Positions 25,783 through 34,810 of a stretch of DNA of 64,000 nt are shown here, piece by piece. Origin of the DNA: Marinobacter salsuginis (lineage in GTDB: Bacteria > Pseudomonadota > Gammaproteobacteria > Pseudomonadales > Oleiphilaceae); contig NZ_BGZH01000006.1 in the NCBI RefSeq assembly GCF_009617755.1, forward strand, positions 1 through 64,000, given 5' to 3'. A program made the translations under genes and the position numbers. The notes below the pieces were generated by a model that was given only the letters and a program-made list of their open reading frames with translations, ran no database searches and had not been told where the DNA came from. Each line of letters opens with the position of its first letter. Positions within the stretch are counted from its first letter, which is position 1.

Positions 25783-26441
25783 GCCAGTTGCCCTTGCCGA
25801 CCACTTGCAGTATCCACCTCCGGCTCTGGAAGGTGTTCGTTATCCTGGATGAAAATGATCAGGTCCTGAACCAGTTCAATTCGGGAGGTTACCTGATAGA
25901 TCGAGTGCTTGGCGTTGGCCTCGACCAGCAAACCTTCTTTGATCAGTTGTGAGAACAGGCCTTCCAGCTGTTCCTTGTAAGCCGTGTACTTCCTGGAAGA
26001 AGGCAGGTTGCTCAGTTGGGTTTGCAGACTCGGGCTTTGGCTGACCTGGCTGAGCAGATCGTGAAAGCGCAGCTCTTCTCCTGGCAGCAGGGAGGACTCC
26101 GGATGCAGCGCGTTCATCAGCATTTCCAGCGTCTGAACGTAAAAGCGCAGGTTCTTCATCAATTTGGTGAAAGTCTCGCGGGCCACGGCTTTCACGGTGT
26201 TGTCGAAGCCTTGGTATACCAGATACCGACCGTTTCGAGAGCTAGTTTCAGCCAGCTCCATTCCCAGTTCGCTGCTCCATCGGTTAACCCGGTTCTGAAT
26301 GTCCTCGCGCTCTATCAACCTCGCCAGCGAAGGCGCTGACCACTGGCAGACAACGTTCCCGGCCAGAAGGCGGGTAAGCAGGGTGCGATAGGTTTCCGAG
26401 TTGCCAACGCTCTCGTTGGCCGGGGTGACTTGATCGACCAT
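25779..26441 (-). CDS. jetB: MukE/JetB-like winged-helix subunit
   Basis: 220 residues of mixed helical type with two probable winged-helix units: residues about 20-85 (LLTRLLAGNVVCQWSAPSLARLIER ... GRYLVYQGFDNTV) and about 150-205 (KEQLEGLFSQLIKEGLLVEANAKHSIYQVTSRI). The size fits MukE/MksE/JetB, which bridges kleisin and SMC heads. Its ATG overlaps the stop of the SMC gene (TGATG). Confidence 0.6.
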   Translation of the reverse strand: MVDQVTPANESVGNSETYRTLLTRLLAGNVVCQWSAPSLARLIEREDIQNRVNRWSSELGMELAETSSRNGRYLVYQGFDNTVKAVARETFTKLMKNLRFYVQTLEMLMNALHPESSLLPGEELRFHDLLSQVSQSPSLQTQLSNLPSSRKYTAYKEQLEGLFSQLIKEGLLVEANAKHSIYQVTSRIELVQDLIIFIQDNEHLPEPEVDTASGRQGQLA

Positions 26442-29400
26442 CAGACTTCTCCCTGGCTGATATCTTTGAACGGGTTGTTCGCTGCGGTGGTGCCGGGCTC
26501 GGGCATGCGCCAGCGGACAAAGCGTTTTCCGCCATCACAACGCTCCATCCGGTAAACCTGATTGAACATACCCAGCTGACGATCGCCCATGTCCGGACAC
26601 GCGGTTATCAGACTAATGTGGTGTTCAGCAAGCAGTGCCAGCAGCGTCCGTTTATTGTCGTTGTCGAAGGCACTCAGCTCATCCAGGGACCAAGTGAGGT
26701 GAACAGGCTGGCCCTTGCGCAGCATGTTGACGAAGCCAAGGAAGAGCACAATCATGACGATGTACGAGAGTCCATTGGAAGACAGGCCTTCATCTCCAGA
26801 AAGATCTTTCGAGCTAGAACCGGTCTTTGGTTTGCCATTTTCGATGATGAAGAATCGGAACCGGATCAATCGCCAAAGCTCTTTAACGGTCACGTTCGCC
26901 CGAGACTCTTCAAAGGTGTCTAGGTAGTTCCGCAGACTCAGAATCAGGTCTTCATCCGGCAGGCTGTTCAGGGTAGTGTTTTCTCGCCAGGTTCGAACGC
27001 TATCGGCCAGAGATTTAATGTCCTTCCAGTAGTCCAGTTCCTCAAGCTCAAAGGTAACCGTTGGCTCCACCCGCTCAATCGCTTTGAAGTTCAGGTTTTG
27101 CTCTATGCTGCTCGAAAGCTCCTTGTTGAAGCGTTTGATGCGTTTATCGAAGCCCTCCATGGCGCGACGGTAGATATCGATCTGGTCTAGATTACTGAAT
27201 CCAGAGGCCAGCGTGTCCCGCACCAGGTCATGCTTCCCGCCCCGGAAGTATTCAAGAATCGCCCGGGCCCGGATAATGACCTGGGCCGCTGTGCCGTCCC
27301 AATCCAGCTCGGCCTCCTGCCAATACTGGGTGCTTGGCGTCCCGGTGAACCGCTCAAAGATAGTCGCGAACCGGGTACCCACCTTCTTGAGCTCGTTGAT
27401 TTTGCTGCTTTCCCGCTGGAGCAGCATCTGGTACTCATGGGTTAGACTGTTGGCGTTCATTTCCCGGAACAGAGCAAGACTTTCATTGTGCTCTGAAACG
27501 AGCAGTTCCCGGTCTTCGGCCGTTTGCAGAATGCTAACCTGCAGGGTTGTCATATCTGTGTTGGCCTGGGTCTTGGCCTTGTTATTCTTCTCTATGCGCC
27601 CCTCAAGCTCCCTGCGCCGTGCGTTCCAGTTTCTGACCGCCTCGGCTCGCTCATCCCGGAGAAAACTCAGCTCCTTGTCCAGGGAGGAAACATCTTCTTT
27701 CAGGCCCGACAGTAGCGCGTATTCTTCCTCCATGAATCGCTTGTAGCTTTTCACGAGGATTTCTTTGGCGCGTATCGTTTCGATCTCTTCGGCCAGTTGC
27801 TTTACCGAACGGCTTAGCCTTTCCATCTCTTCTGGGTCGATGTCATGTCCAGCAAGGGCCTGATCCAATTGCTCCTGAAGGCGCTTAATGTCGGCATCCC
27901 GGGTATCTCTGGTCTGGGTCTTACTGGCCTCAATTTCTGCCAGGGCGTCTTTATAAGCCGTATCGAAAGCCTCAATCTCTTCTTCATGACGGGCCTCCAG
28001 TTGCTCGGCTTCCGAATCCTGAGAACTTTCAAGCGCCTCCATCTGCTTGTCCAGCTGACCCTTTTCAGCGACAAGCTTGCTCAGCTCACGCTCGGTTTCG
28101 GCCTTGTTATTCAGCTCGGATTGCGCTTTCTTCTGCCGGATAGTCGACAACGTGTCCTTTGCGCTCTCGAGTTCGGTATGGGCACGTTGAAAGGCGGCTT
28201 TCTTTTTGTTCAGATGTTCCTTGGCGTCGTTCCGATCGTTATTGGCCCGTGCCAGGGCCTTCTCGGCAGCCGCTTCCTCAGATTCGGCCTTGCCTAAATC
28301 CTCGGCAGCTTCTTCCATCTGGGAGCGTAGGGCAGCCGGAGTGAGTTCCTGCTCAGGGAGCCTCGAAAAATCAATGGACACACCACACAGGCTCTGACTG
28401 TCCGGGTAGTCCCGGTCCAAAGAAGGTGACAGGTTCTCATTGCGCAAAATTTCAGGCTCAAGAACGCGGCCCAAGGTGTTCTGCCATCCGGGCTTGTTTT
28501 TATTGAGGAAGTAGATCAGCGAAGATTCTTTGCCGTTGACGAGACTCAGAGCATTGGCATGTGCTTCTTCAAGCTTTTCGCACCACTCCCGGGCGTCGGT
28601 GAACCGTTGGTCCGCTGCCCGGTAATAATTGTCCGCTGTCTCGAATCGCTGACTCGCATTTAAGTTGTCGGTCTGAGCCGTGTCGAATGCTTCCTGAGCC
28701 TTGTCTCTGGCCGACTCGGCAATCGTGAACTGACGAACCAGTTCCTCTGACGCCTGTGGGTTATCTCGGCGCTCCTCAAGTCGACTGATCTTGCTGGTCA
28801 GGTCAGATAGACTTCCCTGCAGGGTGCTGGCTGACTGCTGCTGTTTCTTCGCCTGTTCGCGGATTTCACGGCTCTGGCGATCCGAAATGACTTTGCGCTC
28901 GCTCTGATGCTGACCAGTCAGTTCCTTGTAGCGGCCTTCCAGTCGGTCGAGTTCCTGCTGGGCCCGCTCCCGAGTAGTACTGATTTCCGCCTCAATAGGC
29001 CGGCGTACCTCTTCCGACTTATCAGCGAGGATCTTCAGTTGGTTGGCGTAACTCTCATGACGGCCGACCAGTTCCCAGATACCGGCAAGCTTTTGCTCCC
29101 ATTTGGGTAGTTCCTGTTCATCGTAGGAGGTCTTGTTGCGCTGGATGTTGTCGATTCGCGTGGCTATGGGGCCGCGTTGCTCTTCATGGGCTTTCTTCTG
29201 CTTATCAAGCTCCTCGAGGGCCTTGGAGTGAGCCTTGTCTTCATCAGATAGTTTCTGGCCAATCTCCTGGTTCTCTTCGTCGTAGGCGCGAACCTGGAGC
29301 TCCAGCGCCGTCTGACGATCACGGGAGGCCACCACCACGGCGGATAGTTTTGTGTTCGTGAGGGTGTAATCATCAAGCAAAATGCTGAGCTGGTCGCTTT

Positions 29401-30130
29401 CCGGGCGAGCCTTCTCCAGTGCCTGATAAGCGTCGTACTGGGTGAGAGTAGCAGTCAGGTGATCCCGGTGGACTGAAAAATTCTCCAGAATCTGCCGGGC
29501 ATCATCATCCAGCTTGTCCATGGCATACTCTTGAATAACCTTGGACAGATCCGCGAACTGAACCGAACGTTTGAACATGCCGGTAAACAGGGGCGTCAGC
29601 TTGGACATCCGGCCATTCCTGGGGCAAAGACTGAAGTGATACGCCTTTGATACCGTCCCATCGAGCAGGATTTGCCTATACTGCTGCGTCGTATCCACAC
29701 TCATGTGACCAATGCCTTCGGCATTCAGGCGAGACAGCAAGGTGTGGGCAGGGTAGATCTCTTCATTTGAGACATCTATAAAAAGGTCTTCCCGGTATGG
29801 GGAGTCAATAAAGACGTGCCGGTGCCTGGCCTCATTTCGCCGGTTACAGAATACCGCCATCTTGGGCTGCCCATGACTCAGATACTCAAACACCAGATAG
29901 GATCCGTTCCGCTTCAGGTAGAAAGAGTTGAAACTCTCATTCCCGTTGGCGCTCTCAACCGTAAGGCGCCGGGGACTTTCCCCGTAAAAGATCGGAATCA
30001 GTTTCAAGAAGCTGGTTTTACCAATGCCGTTAGCACCACTGATGTTGGTGTGACCAGAAACATCAAGCTCTGAGGCTCTGCCTTCAACATAGCTGTCAAT
30101 AAGGACGATTTTCCTTAGTCCGAACTCCAT
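26441..30130 (-). CDS. jetC: Divergent SMC/MukB-like ATPase (JetC-like)
   Basis: About 1229 residues from the ATG at 30130 (a GTG lies one codon earlier). Walker A GANGIGKTS near residues 32-40. About residues 230-1010 are coiled coil interrupted near 530-600 by a small globular (hinge-like) region (LINGKE-type: SLVNGKESSLIYFLNKNKPGW). The C-terminal head has a signature-like LSGDEGLSSNGLSYIV and Walker B with catalytic Glu in LTWSLDELSAFDND. Such ATPases extrude DNA loops. It is the first gene of the operon, which reverses the usual F-E-B (A-B-C) order. Confidence 0.8.
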   Translation of the reverse strand: MEFGLRKIVLIDSYVEGRASELDVSGHTNISGANGIGKTSFLKLIPIFYGESPRRLTVESANGNESFNSFYLKRNGSYLVFEYLSHGQPKMAVFCNRRNEARHRHVFIDSPYREDLFIDVSNEEIYPAHTLLSRLNAEGIGHMSVDTTQQYRQILLDGTVSKAYHFSLCPRNGRMSKLTPLFTGMFKRSVQFADLSKVIQEYAMDKLDDDARQILENFSVHRDHLTATLTQYDAYQALEKARPESDQLSILLDDYTLTNTKLSAVVVASRDRQTALELQVRAYDEENQEIGQKLSDEDKAHSKALEELDKQKKAHEEQRGPIATRIDNIQRNKTSYDEQELPKWEQKLAGIWELVGRHESYANQLKILADKSEEVRRPIEAEISTTRERAQQELDRLEGRYKELTGQHQSERKVISDRQSREIREQAKKQQQSASTLQGSLSDLTSKISRLEERRDNPQASEELVRQFTIAESARDKAQEAFDTAQTDNLNASQRFETADNYYRAADQRFTDAREWCEKLEEAHANALSLVNGKESSLIYFLNKNKPGWQNTLGRVLEPEILRNENLSPSLDRDYPDSQSLCGVSIDFSRLPEQELTPAALRSQMEEAAEDLGKAESEEAAAEKALARANNDRNDAKEHLNKKKAAFQRAHTELESAKDTLSTIRQKKAQSELNNKAETERELSKLVAEKGQLDKQMEALESSQDSEAEQLEARHEEEIEAFDTAYKDALAEIEASKTQTRDTRDADIKRLQEQLDQALAGHDIDPEEMERLSRSVKQLAEEIETIRAKEILVKSYKRFMEEEYALLSGLKEDVSSLDKELSFLRDERAEAVRNWNARRRELEGRIEKNNKAKTQANTDMTTLQVSILQTAEDRELLVSEHNESLALFREMNANSLTHEYQMLLQRESSKINELKKVGTRFATIFERFTGTPSTQYWQEAELDWDGTAAQVIIRARAILEYFRGGKHDLVRDTLASGFSNLDQIDIYRRAMEGFDKRIKRFNKELSSSIEQNLNFKAIERVEPTVTFELEELDYWKDIKSLADSVRTWRENTTLNSLPDEDLILSLRNYLDTFEESRANVTVKELWRLIRFRFFIIENGKPKTGSSSKDLSGDEGLSSNGLSYIVMIVLFLGFVNMLRKGQPVHLTWSLDELSAFDNDNKRTLLALLAEHHISLITACPDMGDRQLGMFNQVYRMERCDGGKRFVRWRMPEPGTTAANNPFKDISQGEV

Positions 30131-30195
30131 CACGCTGCCCCAATTTTTTCGTTTGAAGTTAAAGAGCTCTGATCACAAACTCCACCTCACTATAT

Positions 30196-30220
30196 ACATG
30201 TGACGAAACGTCTCATATGT
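30196..30220. promoter_or_regulatory. Candidate operator upstream of the SMC operon
   Basis: An imperfect inverted repeat, ACATGTGACG, AAA, then CGTCTCATATGT, 65-90 bp upstream of the first gene. It is a plausible binding site for the WYL protein. The AT-rich stretch that follows (30221-30260) may contain the promoter on the minus strand (TATAAT at about 30236-30241). Confidence 0.4.
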
Positions 30221-30462
30221 GTTTTTTTATACAGTATTATAAAGTCTATTTGCGGATTATGAAGCGCTTGCTATATGATAGGTTGCTACGCATAATAAAC
30301 ATTATGTTAAACCAGGTGCGGTGTTCATTTTAGTTCACCAGATTTTCTCGGTTTTGTCTCCAGCCCTTTGTTGTGGCCTTTTGTCTCAAAACAGCCAAAA
30401 TCCGGTGCCCTTTTCTTACGCGCGGTTTTAAAGTTCGTTCATGACACCCAGAGCGCGTGGAA

Positions 30463-31002
30463 ATGGATGCCACGGACCGGTTTCATCTCACAAGATTTTC
30501 TTACCACAATCATCTGACAGCAGTCGTTCTAGATCGCGACACGGAGCTGCCCGCTCTGTTGCTTCTGATTTATCTGCAGTCCTGGGGTTTGTCTCGAGCC
30601 ATCAATACAGTTCAACAGTACATGGTGTCGATTTGCCAGTGGTACAACTATTGGCAAACCAAACACAATGGTTCTTTTGACGAAATGGTGTTTGAGCGTG
30701 ACACCCACGGAGCGCTACTACTAGCTCCACTCAATGCATTAGATGCGGCTATCGTTGATTACAACGGTTTCAGCGGGTATCTCAATTCCGGCCAGCGGCA
30801 TGCAGAAGTTGGAACAGAAGCCGGACTTCAGTTCGTTATCTCGTCAGCAACGCTCGATGTTCGATTGGGCTCCTTAACCCAGTTTTTCCTCTTTCTTGTA
30901 AAACGGTACGTTTCTAGTCGTTACACAGGGCTTATTTTCATGCCGAAGTACGAAACAGACCCTGAGGGCATGGAGGTTGATGTTCGTCAGGCGCTGCGGT
31001 AA
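30463..31002 (+). pseudogene. N-terminal fragment resembling a tyrosine recombinase
   Basis: About 179 residues from the ATG at 30463. The segment LLLLIYLQSWGLSRAINTVQQYMVSICQWYNYW resembles the SAM-like core-binding domain of integrases. No catalytic R-H-R-Y residues follow; the frame stops where hsdR-like coding begins (about 31003). I read it as an integrase cut off by recombination with the restriction locus. The integrase assignment is tentative. Confidence 0.4.
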
Positions 31003-31003
31003 G

Positions 31004-31819
31004 ACTTCTACGAAGCGGTGACTGATTTCGGCATGTGCTTGAAGGCTGACCTATCAACCCAGAGCTTCTTTGACGACAAGGCCTTCACGAGGCGGATATC
31101 CGGCGCTACAAGCAGGATCTGAAATGGTTCTCGGAGTTACGGAAAACGGTTCGGCTGGATGCGAAGGAGACCGTCGATTATTCGGCTTATGAGGGACAAA
31201 TCCGAGACCTGATCGACCGGCACGTGACCGGTATTGACGTCAAAAAAGGCGATCAGCCGGTGGTCATCGAATCCATCGGCGAAACCAATCGTGATTATTG
31301 GTCCTATGACAAAGCCCGGAACGAAACCGACAAAATCGAAACGCGCACCAAAAAGACCATTGAGGAGCGCCTAGGCGATGACCCTTTCGCCCAGAAAGTC
31401 TTCTCTGCCCTGCTGAGGCCATCGAGAAAGCAGAGGCCATGTTCGACTACAAAGCCCAGTTCCGCATGTTCAGCGACCTGGAGAAGATGGTCGAAGAGCG
31501 GGATGTGCCGGATCTTCCTGTCAGCGCCTTTGATGGAAACAAGCACGCCCAAGCCTACTACGGTGCCTTCAAGCTGGTATTGGGTAAGGAGTTCTATGCT
31601 CTGGAGACGGAAAAAGGTGACCAGTTGATTGAGGAGGCGTTCGAGATCGACAGAGTCGTGAATCGTGCTGTAGCCGAAAACTCCCTGAACCCGGTCGGTA
31701 TCGAACAAGACGTTCGCAAGAACCTCCTGCCCCGCCTGTTCTCCCTGGTGGGCCTCGACAAGGCCAAAGCAGTGCTCGATGAAGTGGTGCAGATTCTACG
31801 CATTGGAGTGGTCAAGTGA
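31004..31819 (+). pseudogene. hsdR: Remnant of a type I restriction HsdR C-terminus, frameshifted
   Basis: Three consecutive frames carry one protein: DFYEAVTDFGMCLKADLSTQ (from 31004), EADIRRYKQDLKWFSELR then ETVDYSAYEGQIRDLIDRHV (from about 31090), and MFDYKAQFRMFSDLEKMVEE (from about 31439 to 31819). Frameshifts lie near 31085 and 31405. These are C-terminal HsdR sequences, after the helicase domains. The nuclease and motor parts are absent. Non-functional. Confidence 0.75.
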
Positions 31820-32651
31820 CGACGTCTGTTGAGTCAGTCCAACAGGAGCAGCCAACGGAGCACCGCGCCCGCTACGGCGATCGGGAGTTTCGTTACCACC
31901 TCTGCTAACTACCGACATATCAGCGGCGATCCATACAGGTCCACGTTCATCCAAATGGGAAAGTTCAGGTGGATGCCCCTGGGGACTCTCCCCTTTCCGA
32001 AATCAAAGCTGCCGTTCAGCGCCGGGCCCGCTGGGTTCTGAAGCACCTGGATGACATCGAGCAGAGCCATCGTGACGTGCTGCCGCGGCAGTGGGTCAGT
32101 GGGTCAGTGGGTCAGTGGGTCAGTGGGTCAGTGGGTCAGTGGGTCAGTGGGTCAGTGGAGAAAGTGTGCTGTATCTAGGGCGCCGTTACGTGCTCAAAAC
32201 GATCCAGGACCCTGAGCAACGCAAAGTAACCTGCCAACTCATCGGTGGAAAGTTGCGGGTGCGAGGCAAGGATCTCATCCCAGAACGTACACATGCGGCC
32301 GTACAGCAATGGTATCGGGATCGGGCCTCGGATGTGTTCCAGCGCAGGTTAGATCTTCTAGTAGACTCCCTACCCTGGCTTAAAACGCCGCCTGAGTGGC
32401 GCATGGTAGCAATGCAGACACAATGGGGAAGCTGTGCGGCCAGCGGCGCCGTTCTGCTGAACCCGCATCCGGTCAAAGCGCCGACCCGGGCTATTGATTA
32501 CGTTTTGCTCCACGAGCTTTGCCACCTGGTAGAGCACAATCACAGCCCCCGGTTTTACAACCTGCTGGACCGGTTTATGCCGGATTGGCGTTCGGTTAAG
32601 GAGCGGTTGGATGGGCAGGCTGAAGTGATCCTCAGGGGATCAGTAGCCTAA
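31816..32651 (+). pseudogene. YgjP/DUF45-type M48 metallopeptidase, broken by a stop and a repeat
   Basis: GTG at 31816 overlaps the hsdR remnant stop. An in-frame TAA occurs at 31906. The frame resumes (RRSIQVHVHPNGKVQVDAP) to the CAGTGGGT array at 32089, beyond which the rest of the protein continues in another frame to 32651. The C-terminal part contains the zinc site HELCHLVEHNHSPRF (HExxH plus a downstream His). Such peptidase genes commonly sit next to hsdR. The protein is off in this sequence. Confidence 0.75.
32089..32160 (+). repeat. Eight CAGTGGGT units plus a partial ninth, inside a peptidase gene
   Basis: Perfect 8-bp tandem repeats at 32089-32152, then CAGTGG. One unit plus the partial restores the plain reading QWVSGESVLYLG, so the extra units are an expansion. 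Because 8 is not a multiple of 3, changing copy number shifts the frame: 1, 4 or 7 copies are in frame, 8 are not. Confidence 0.9.
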
Positions 32652-32686
32652 GTCATTTTCTGCCGTTACGTCAGGGTCTTGGCGGC

Positions 32687-32968
32687 TCACGACGATTTAG
32701 CTTTTTCGACTCTCCGGCGCTCATTCGCTTTCTTTAAGTCGCTGTTCGGGGGCCCCGGCTGTTCACAATCGGCGATGAACGCGTCGAAAGATTCACTGTC
32801 CAGGGTGATGGTTTCGGCAGACTCCAGAATTCGCGAGGCTCTCTCCAACGTTACTTGCAGGACAAATTCGGACAATGATTCAAAGCCAGCCATTGCAGAG
32901 GCTCGTCGAAGGAGTTGCGCGTTTTTAGGGGACAATTTTAATGACAGTTCGGTGTCTCTCGGTGGCAT
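32687..32968 (-). CDS. DUF1778-type ribbon-helix-helix protein, orphan antitoxin
   Basis: 93 residues. ELSLKLSPKNAQLLRRASAMAGFESLSEFVLQVTLERA is a TacA-like ribbon-helix-helix region. No GNAT toxin follows within the expected distance: the gene ends at 32687 and decayed peptidase sequence comes next. It is therefore a solitary antitoxin, possibly kept as a regulator or an anti-toxin of the tacAT system at 15.6 kb. Confidence 0.7.
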   Translation of the reverse strand: MPPRDTELSLKLSPKNAQLLRRASAMAGFESLSEFVLQVTLERASRILESAETITLDSESFDAFIADCEQPGPPNSDLKKANERRRVEKAKSS

Positions 32969-33052
32969 GAATCATCCTCCGGTCGAAATATCCTCATAGC
33001 TAAACACACCGCACGTGGCAGCGGTACCTATCTTTCGCAATCCTGTTAAAAA

Positions 33053-33201
33053 GCAACCAAATAGCGGTCGAGCAACATCGTCGTAATGATGAACGGAAAA
33101 CCGCAGATGTCGGGAATAATCACGCTCTCAGTGCGCACACAATCGCCACATTAATTGATCGGCCCCGGTTTAAGTGAATGCCAGCGGCAACCAGATGACG
33201 G
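33053..33201. repeat. Two stray iteron-like copies far from the origin
   Basis: GCAACCAAATAGCGG at 33053-33067 and GCAACCAGATGACGG at 33187-33201 fit the oriV iteron consensus (the second is a full match to its variable pattern). They lie 16 kb from the array, in a 250-bp gap without a gene (32969-33219). Confidence 0.6.
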
Positions 33202-33219
33202 TTATATCGCACGACTAAT

Positions 33220-33630
33220 TCAGCCGAACCAGCGTTTGAGCCACTGCCAGATTTTTTGCACGACTGTTACAGGTGCATTATTGATGCCTCTGTTAAAGTA
33301 GCTTCTTCTCCTTAACTGTTCAGACTTTCGACCTTCCTCAATCTCGGCGCGAGTCCACTCTCTGGCCCAGATAATGTTGCCATTGGCTATCCAGTAATGG
33401 GACTTACAGCGTAGCTGCCAATTACCGATTGAAGGTTTCAGAGATGGCCCTTTCTCAGTATTAGAAAGCCGCCATTCAGTGGGAGTTAAAGGCGTTCTTA
33501 CCTTCTCACCGCATCCGCACGCGCACAGATGCGCTGCCGTGTTGAATTCCTGCGATACGTATAACACTCCATTCTGTAGGACTTTGGGCATGTAATGCAC
33601 AAATTCAGTCTTCATTTTCATTGAATGCAT
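33220..33630 (-). CDS. DUF6527-like zinc-binding protein of a ubiquitin-like locus
   Basis: 136 residues. Motifs LCACGCGEK (Cys cluster, about residue 36), GPSLKPSIGNWQLRCKSHYWI (about 62-82) and a Trp-rich tail fit DUF6527, whose members sit next to ThiF/E1 genes. The Cys and His residues suggest a metal site. Its exact part in conjugation or processing is not known to me. The gene overlaps the E1 gene by 26 bp. Confidence 0.7.
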   Translation of the reverse strand: MHSMKMKTEFVHYMPKVLQNGVLYVSQEFNTAAHLCACGCGEKVRTPLTPTEWRLSNTEKGPSLKPSIGNWQLRCKSHYWIANGNIIWAREWTRAEIEEGRKSEQLRRRSYFNRGINNAPVTVVQKIWQWLKRWFG

Positions 33631-34810
33631 TTTCCCTCACCATCAAGAACGAACTCACATTGAAACGAGTATCAAAAGTGCGGTTTTCTCCCTCATAAAA
33701 CCCTTTGATTTGCTTGTATTGCAGTATCGCCATACAAGCGTTCAAAGCGTTTAGCTCACTAATCTGGATGTTTGATTTGTAAAGATTATTGGGATCCTCA
33801 GATTCATTTGCGCACTTCTTCTCCCTTACCCTATCAGCGTCTTCGGTAGAAAAGTACGTTGCCCTGAGCATTCCACTGAGATCGCCAGCTGAGCTTCGCT
33901 TAACTCCCAACCCAGTGTCGATGAACGGTATCCTCATTCGAATCAAGATATCAAAAATTTCTTTACGCGAATCACCATTGTCGACGCATACGAAGGCAAA
34001 GGTGACATTCTCGAGCAAATGGCTTGATTCCTCATCGAGACATTGGTTTTTTAGGGATAGACCGTGGCGAAAATTTTGGTACCGGCGCTCGTAAACCTTA
34101 GCTTTTGGAAGGCCTAACTCTTCTTCATCCAGGCGTCCAGGAGAGCGATACGTGTTGTGCACGTGAAAGTAATCGTGATCGAATCCTATTATTTCTTTTA
34201 CCGGGGTTTTGGATAGGAAGTCCAATAGATAGGCACCTGTTCCACCCAGGCCTATTATTGCAACCACTTCGTTCGAGAGCCTCTCTGAAAGATCTCCTAG
34301 ATCAGACCGACTGGTAAGCGTATCTCGAAATTTGAACACGGGATCTTCCAAAACCTCTTCTCGTAAGCGAAAAGTGTAGGGGTTGGCGTTGTGCTTATTG
34401 ATTGCTGGGCCAGAGATCATGCCAACATACGTTTCCAACTTATGAAAATGATCCTTGTATTTTCCAGCCCCTTTGGGCTTTACCGAGAAGGACCGCTGGA
34501 CGACGACGTCGTTAAATGTTGGGCTGAGATTAATTGTGCAGGCTCCCCCTCCCAGCCCTCGAACCGGGTTTCCGTCCGCAGCGTGCGGCGTATCTCCGGC
34601 AAAATAGATTTGGTGGTCGTTTTGTTCGAAGCGAAATTTGTCAAGAAATTTCAACTTGCACACAATCGCGCCTATCCTCAACTGTCCCGTGCTGTCCAAG
34701 TAAGGAATATCATGCACGATTAGGTGGTTAGTGGTGTCGACTGATAGCGCGTAACCTTTATCGACCAACTGCTGCAAATCACTATTAAGATTGACCAGTT
34801 TCTGAAACAT
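33605..34810 (-). CDS. ThiF/E1-like adenylyltransferase
   Basis: 401 residues. The C-terminal half is an E1 Rossmann domain: IIGLGGTGAYLLDFL (nucleotide loop, GLGGTG about 187-192), IIGFDHDYFHVHNTYRSPG (about 208-226) and AFVCVDNGDSR. The N-terminal 150 residues form a separate domain (YALSVDTTNHLIVHDIPYLDSTG) found with this subfamily (DUF6791-like). Such enzymes adenylate the C-terminus of a ubiquitin-like protein. It overlaps both neighbours by 26 bp, so the three genes are one unit. Several Cys residues (KKCANESE, NACMAIL) could carry the thioester. Confidence 0.82.
   Translation of the reverse strand: MFQKLVNLNSDLQQLVDKGYALSVDTTNHLIVHDIPYLDSTGQLRIGAIVCKLKFLDKFRFEQNDHQIYFAGDTPHAADGNPVRGLGGGACTINLSPTFNDVVVQRSFSVKPKGAGKYKDHFHKLETYVGMISGPAINKHNANPYTFRLREEVLEDPVFKFRDTLTSRSDLGDLSERLSNEVVAIIGLGGTGAYLLDFLSKTPVKEIIGFDHDYFHVHNTYRSPGRLDEEELGLPKAKVYERRYQNFRHGLSLKNQCLDEESSHLLENVTFAFVCVDNGDSRKEIFDILIRMRIPFIDTGLGVKRSSAGDLSGMLRATYFSTEDADRVREKKCANESEDPNNLYKSNIQISELNALNACMAILQYKQIKGFYEGENRTFDTRFNVSSFLMVRENAFNENED

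Noticed and set aside
26618..29376. Several long open frames antisense to the SMC gene
   Set aside because: They mirror the codon pattern of the 1229-residue gene and lack ribosome binding sites or family motifs.
30221..30236. CTGTATAAAAAAACAC on the minus strand as a LexA box before the SMC operon
   Set aside because: The second half-site is imperfect and the centre is asymmetric; weaker than the 7.5 kb site.
32089..32160. Repeat array as CRISPR
   Set aside because: Units are 8 bp, contiguous and without spacers.
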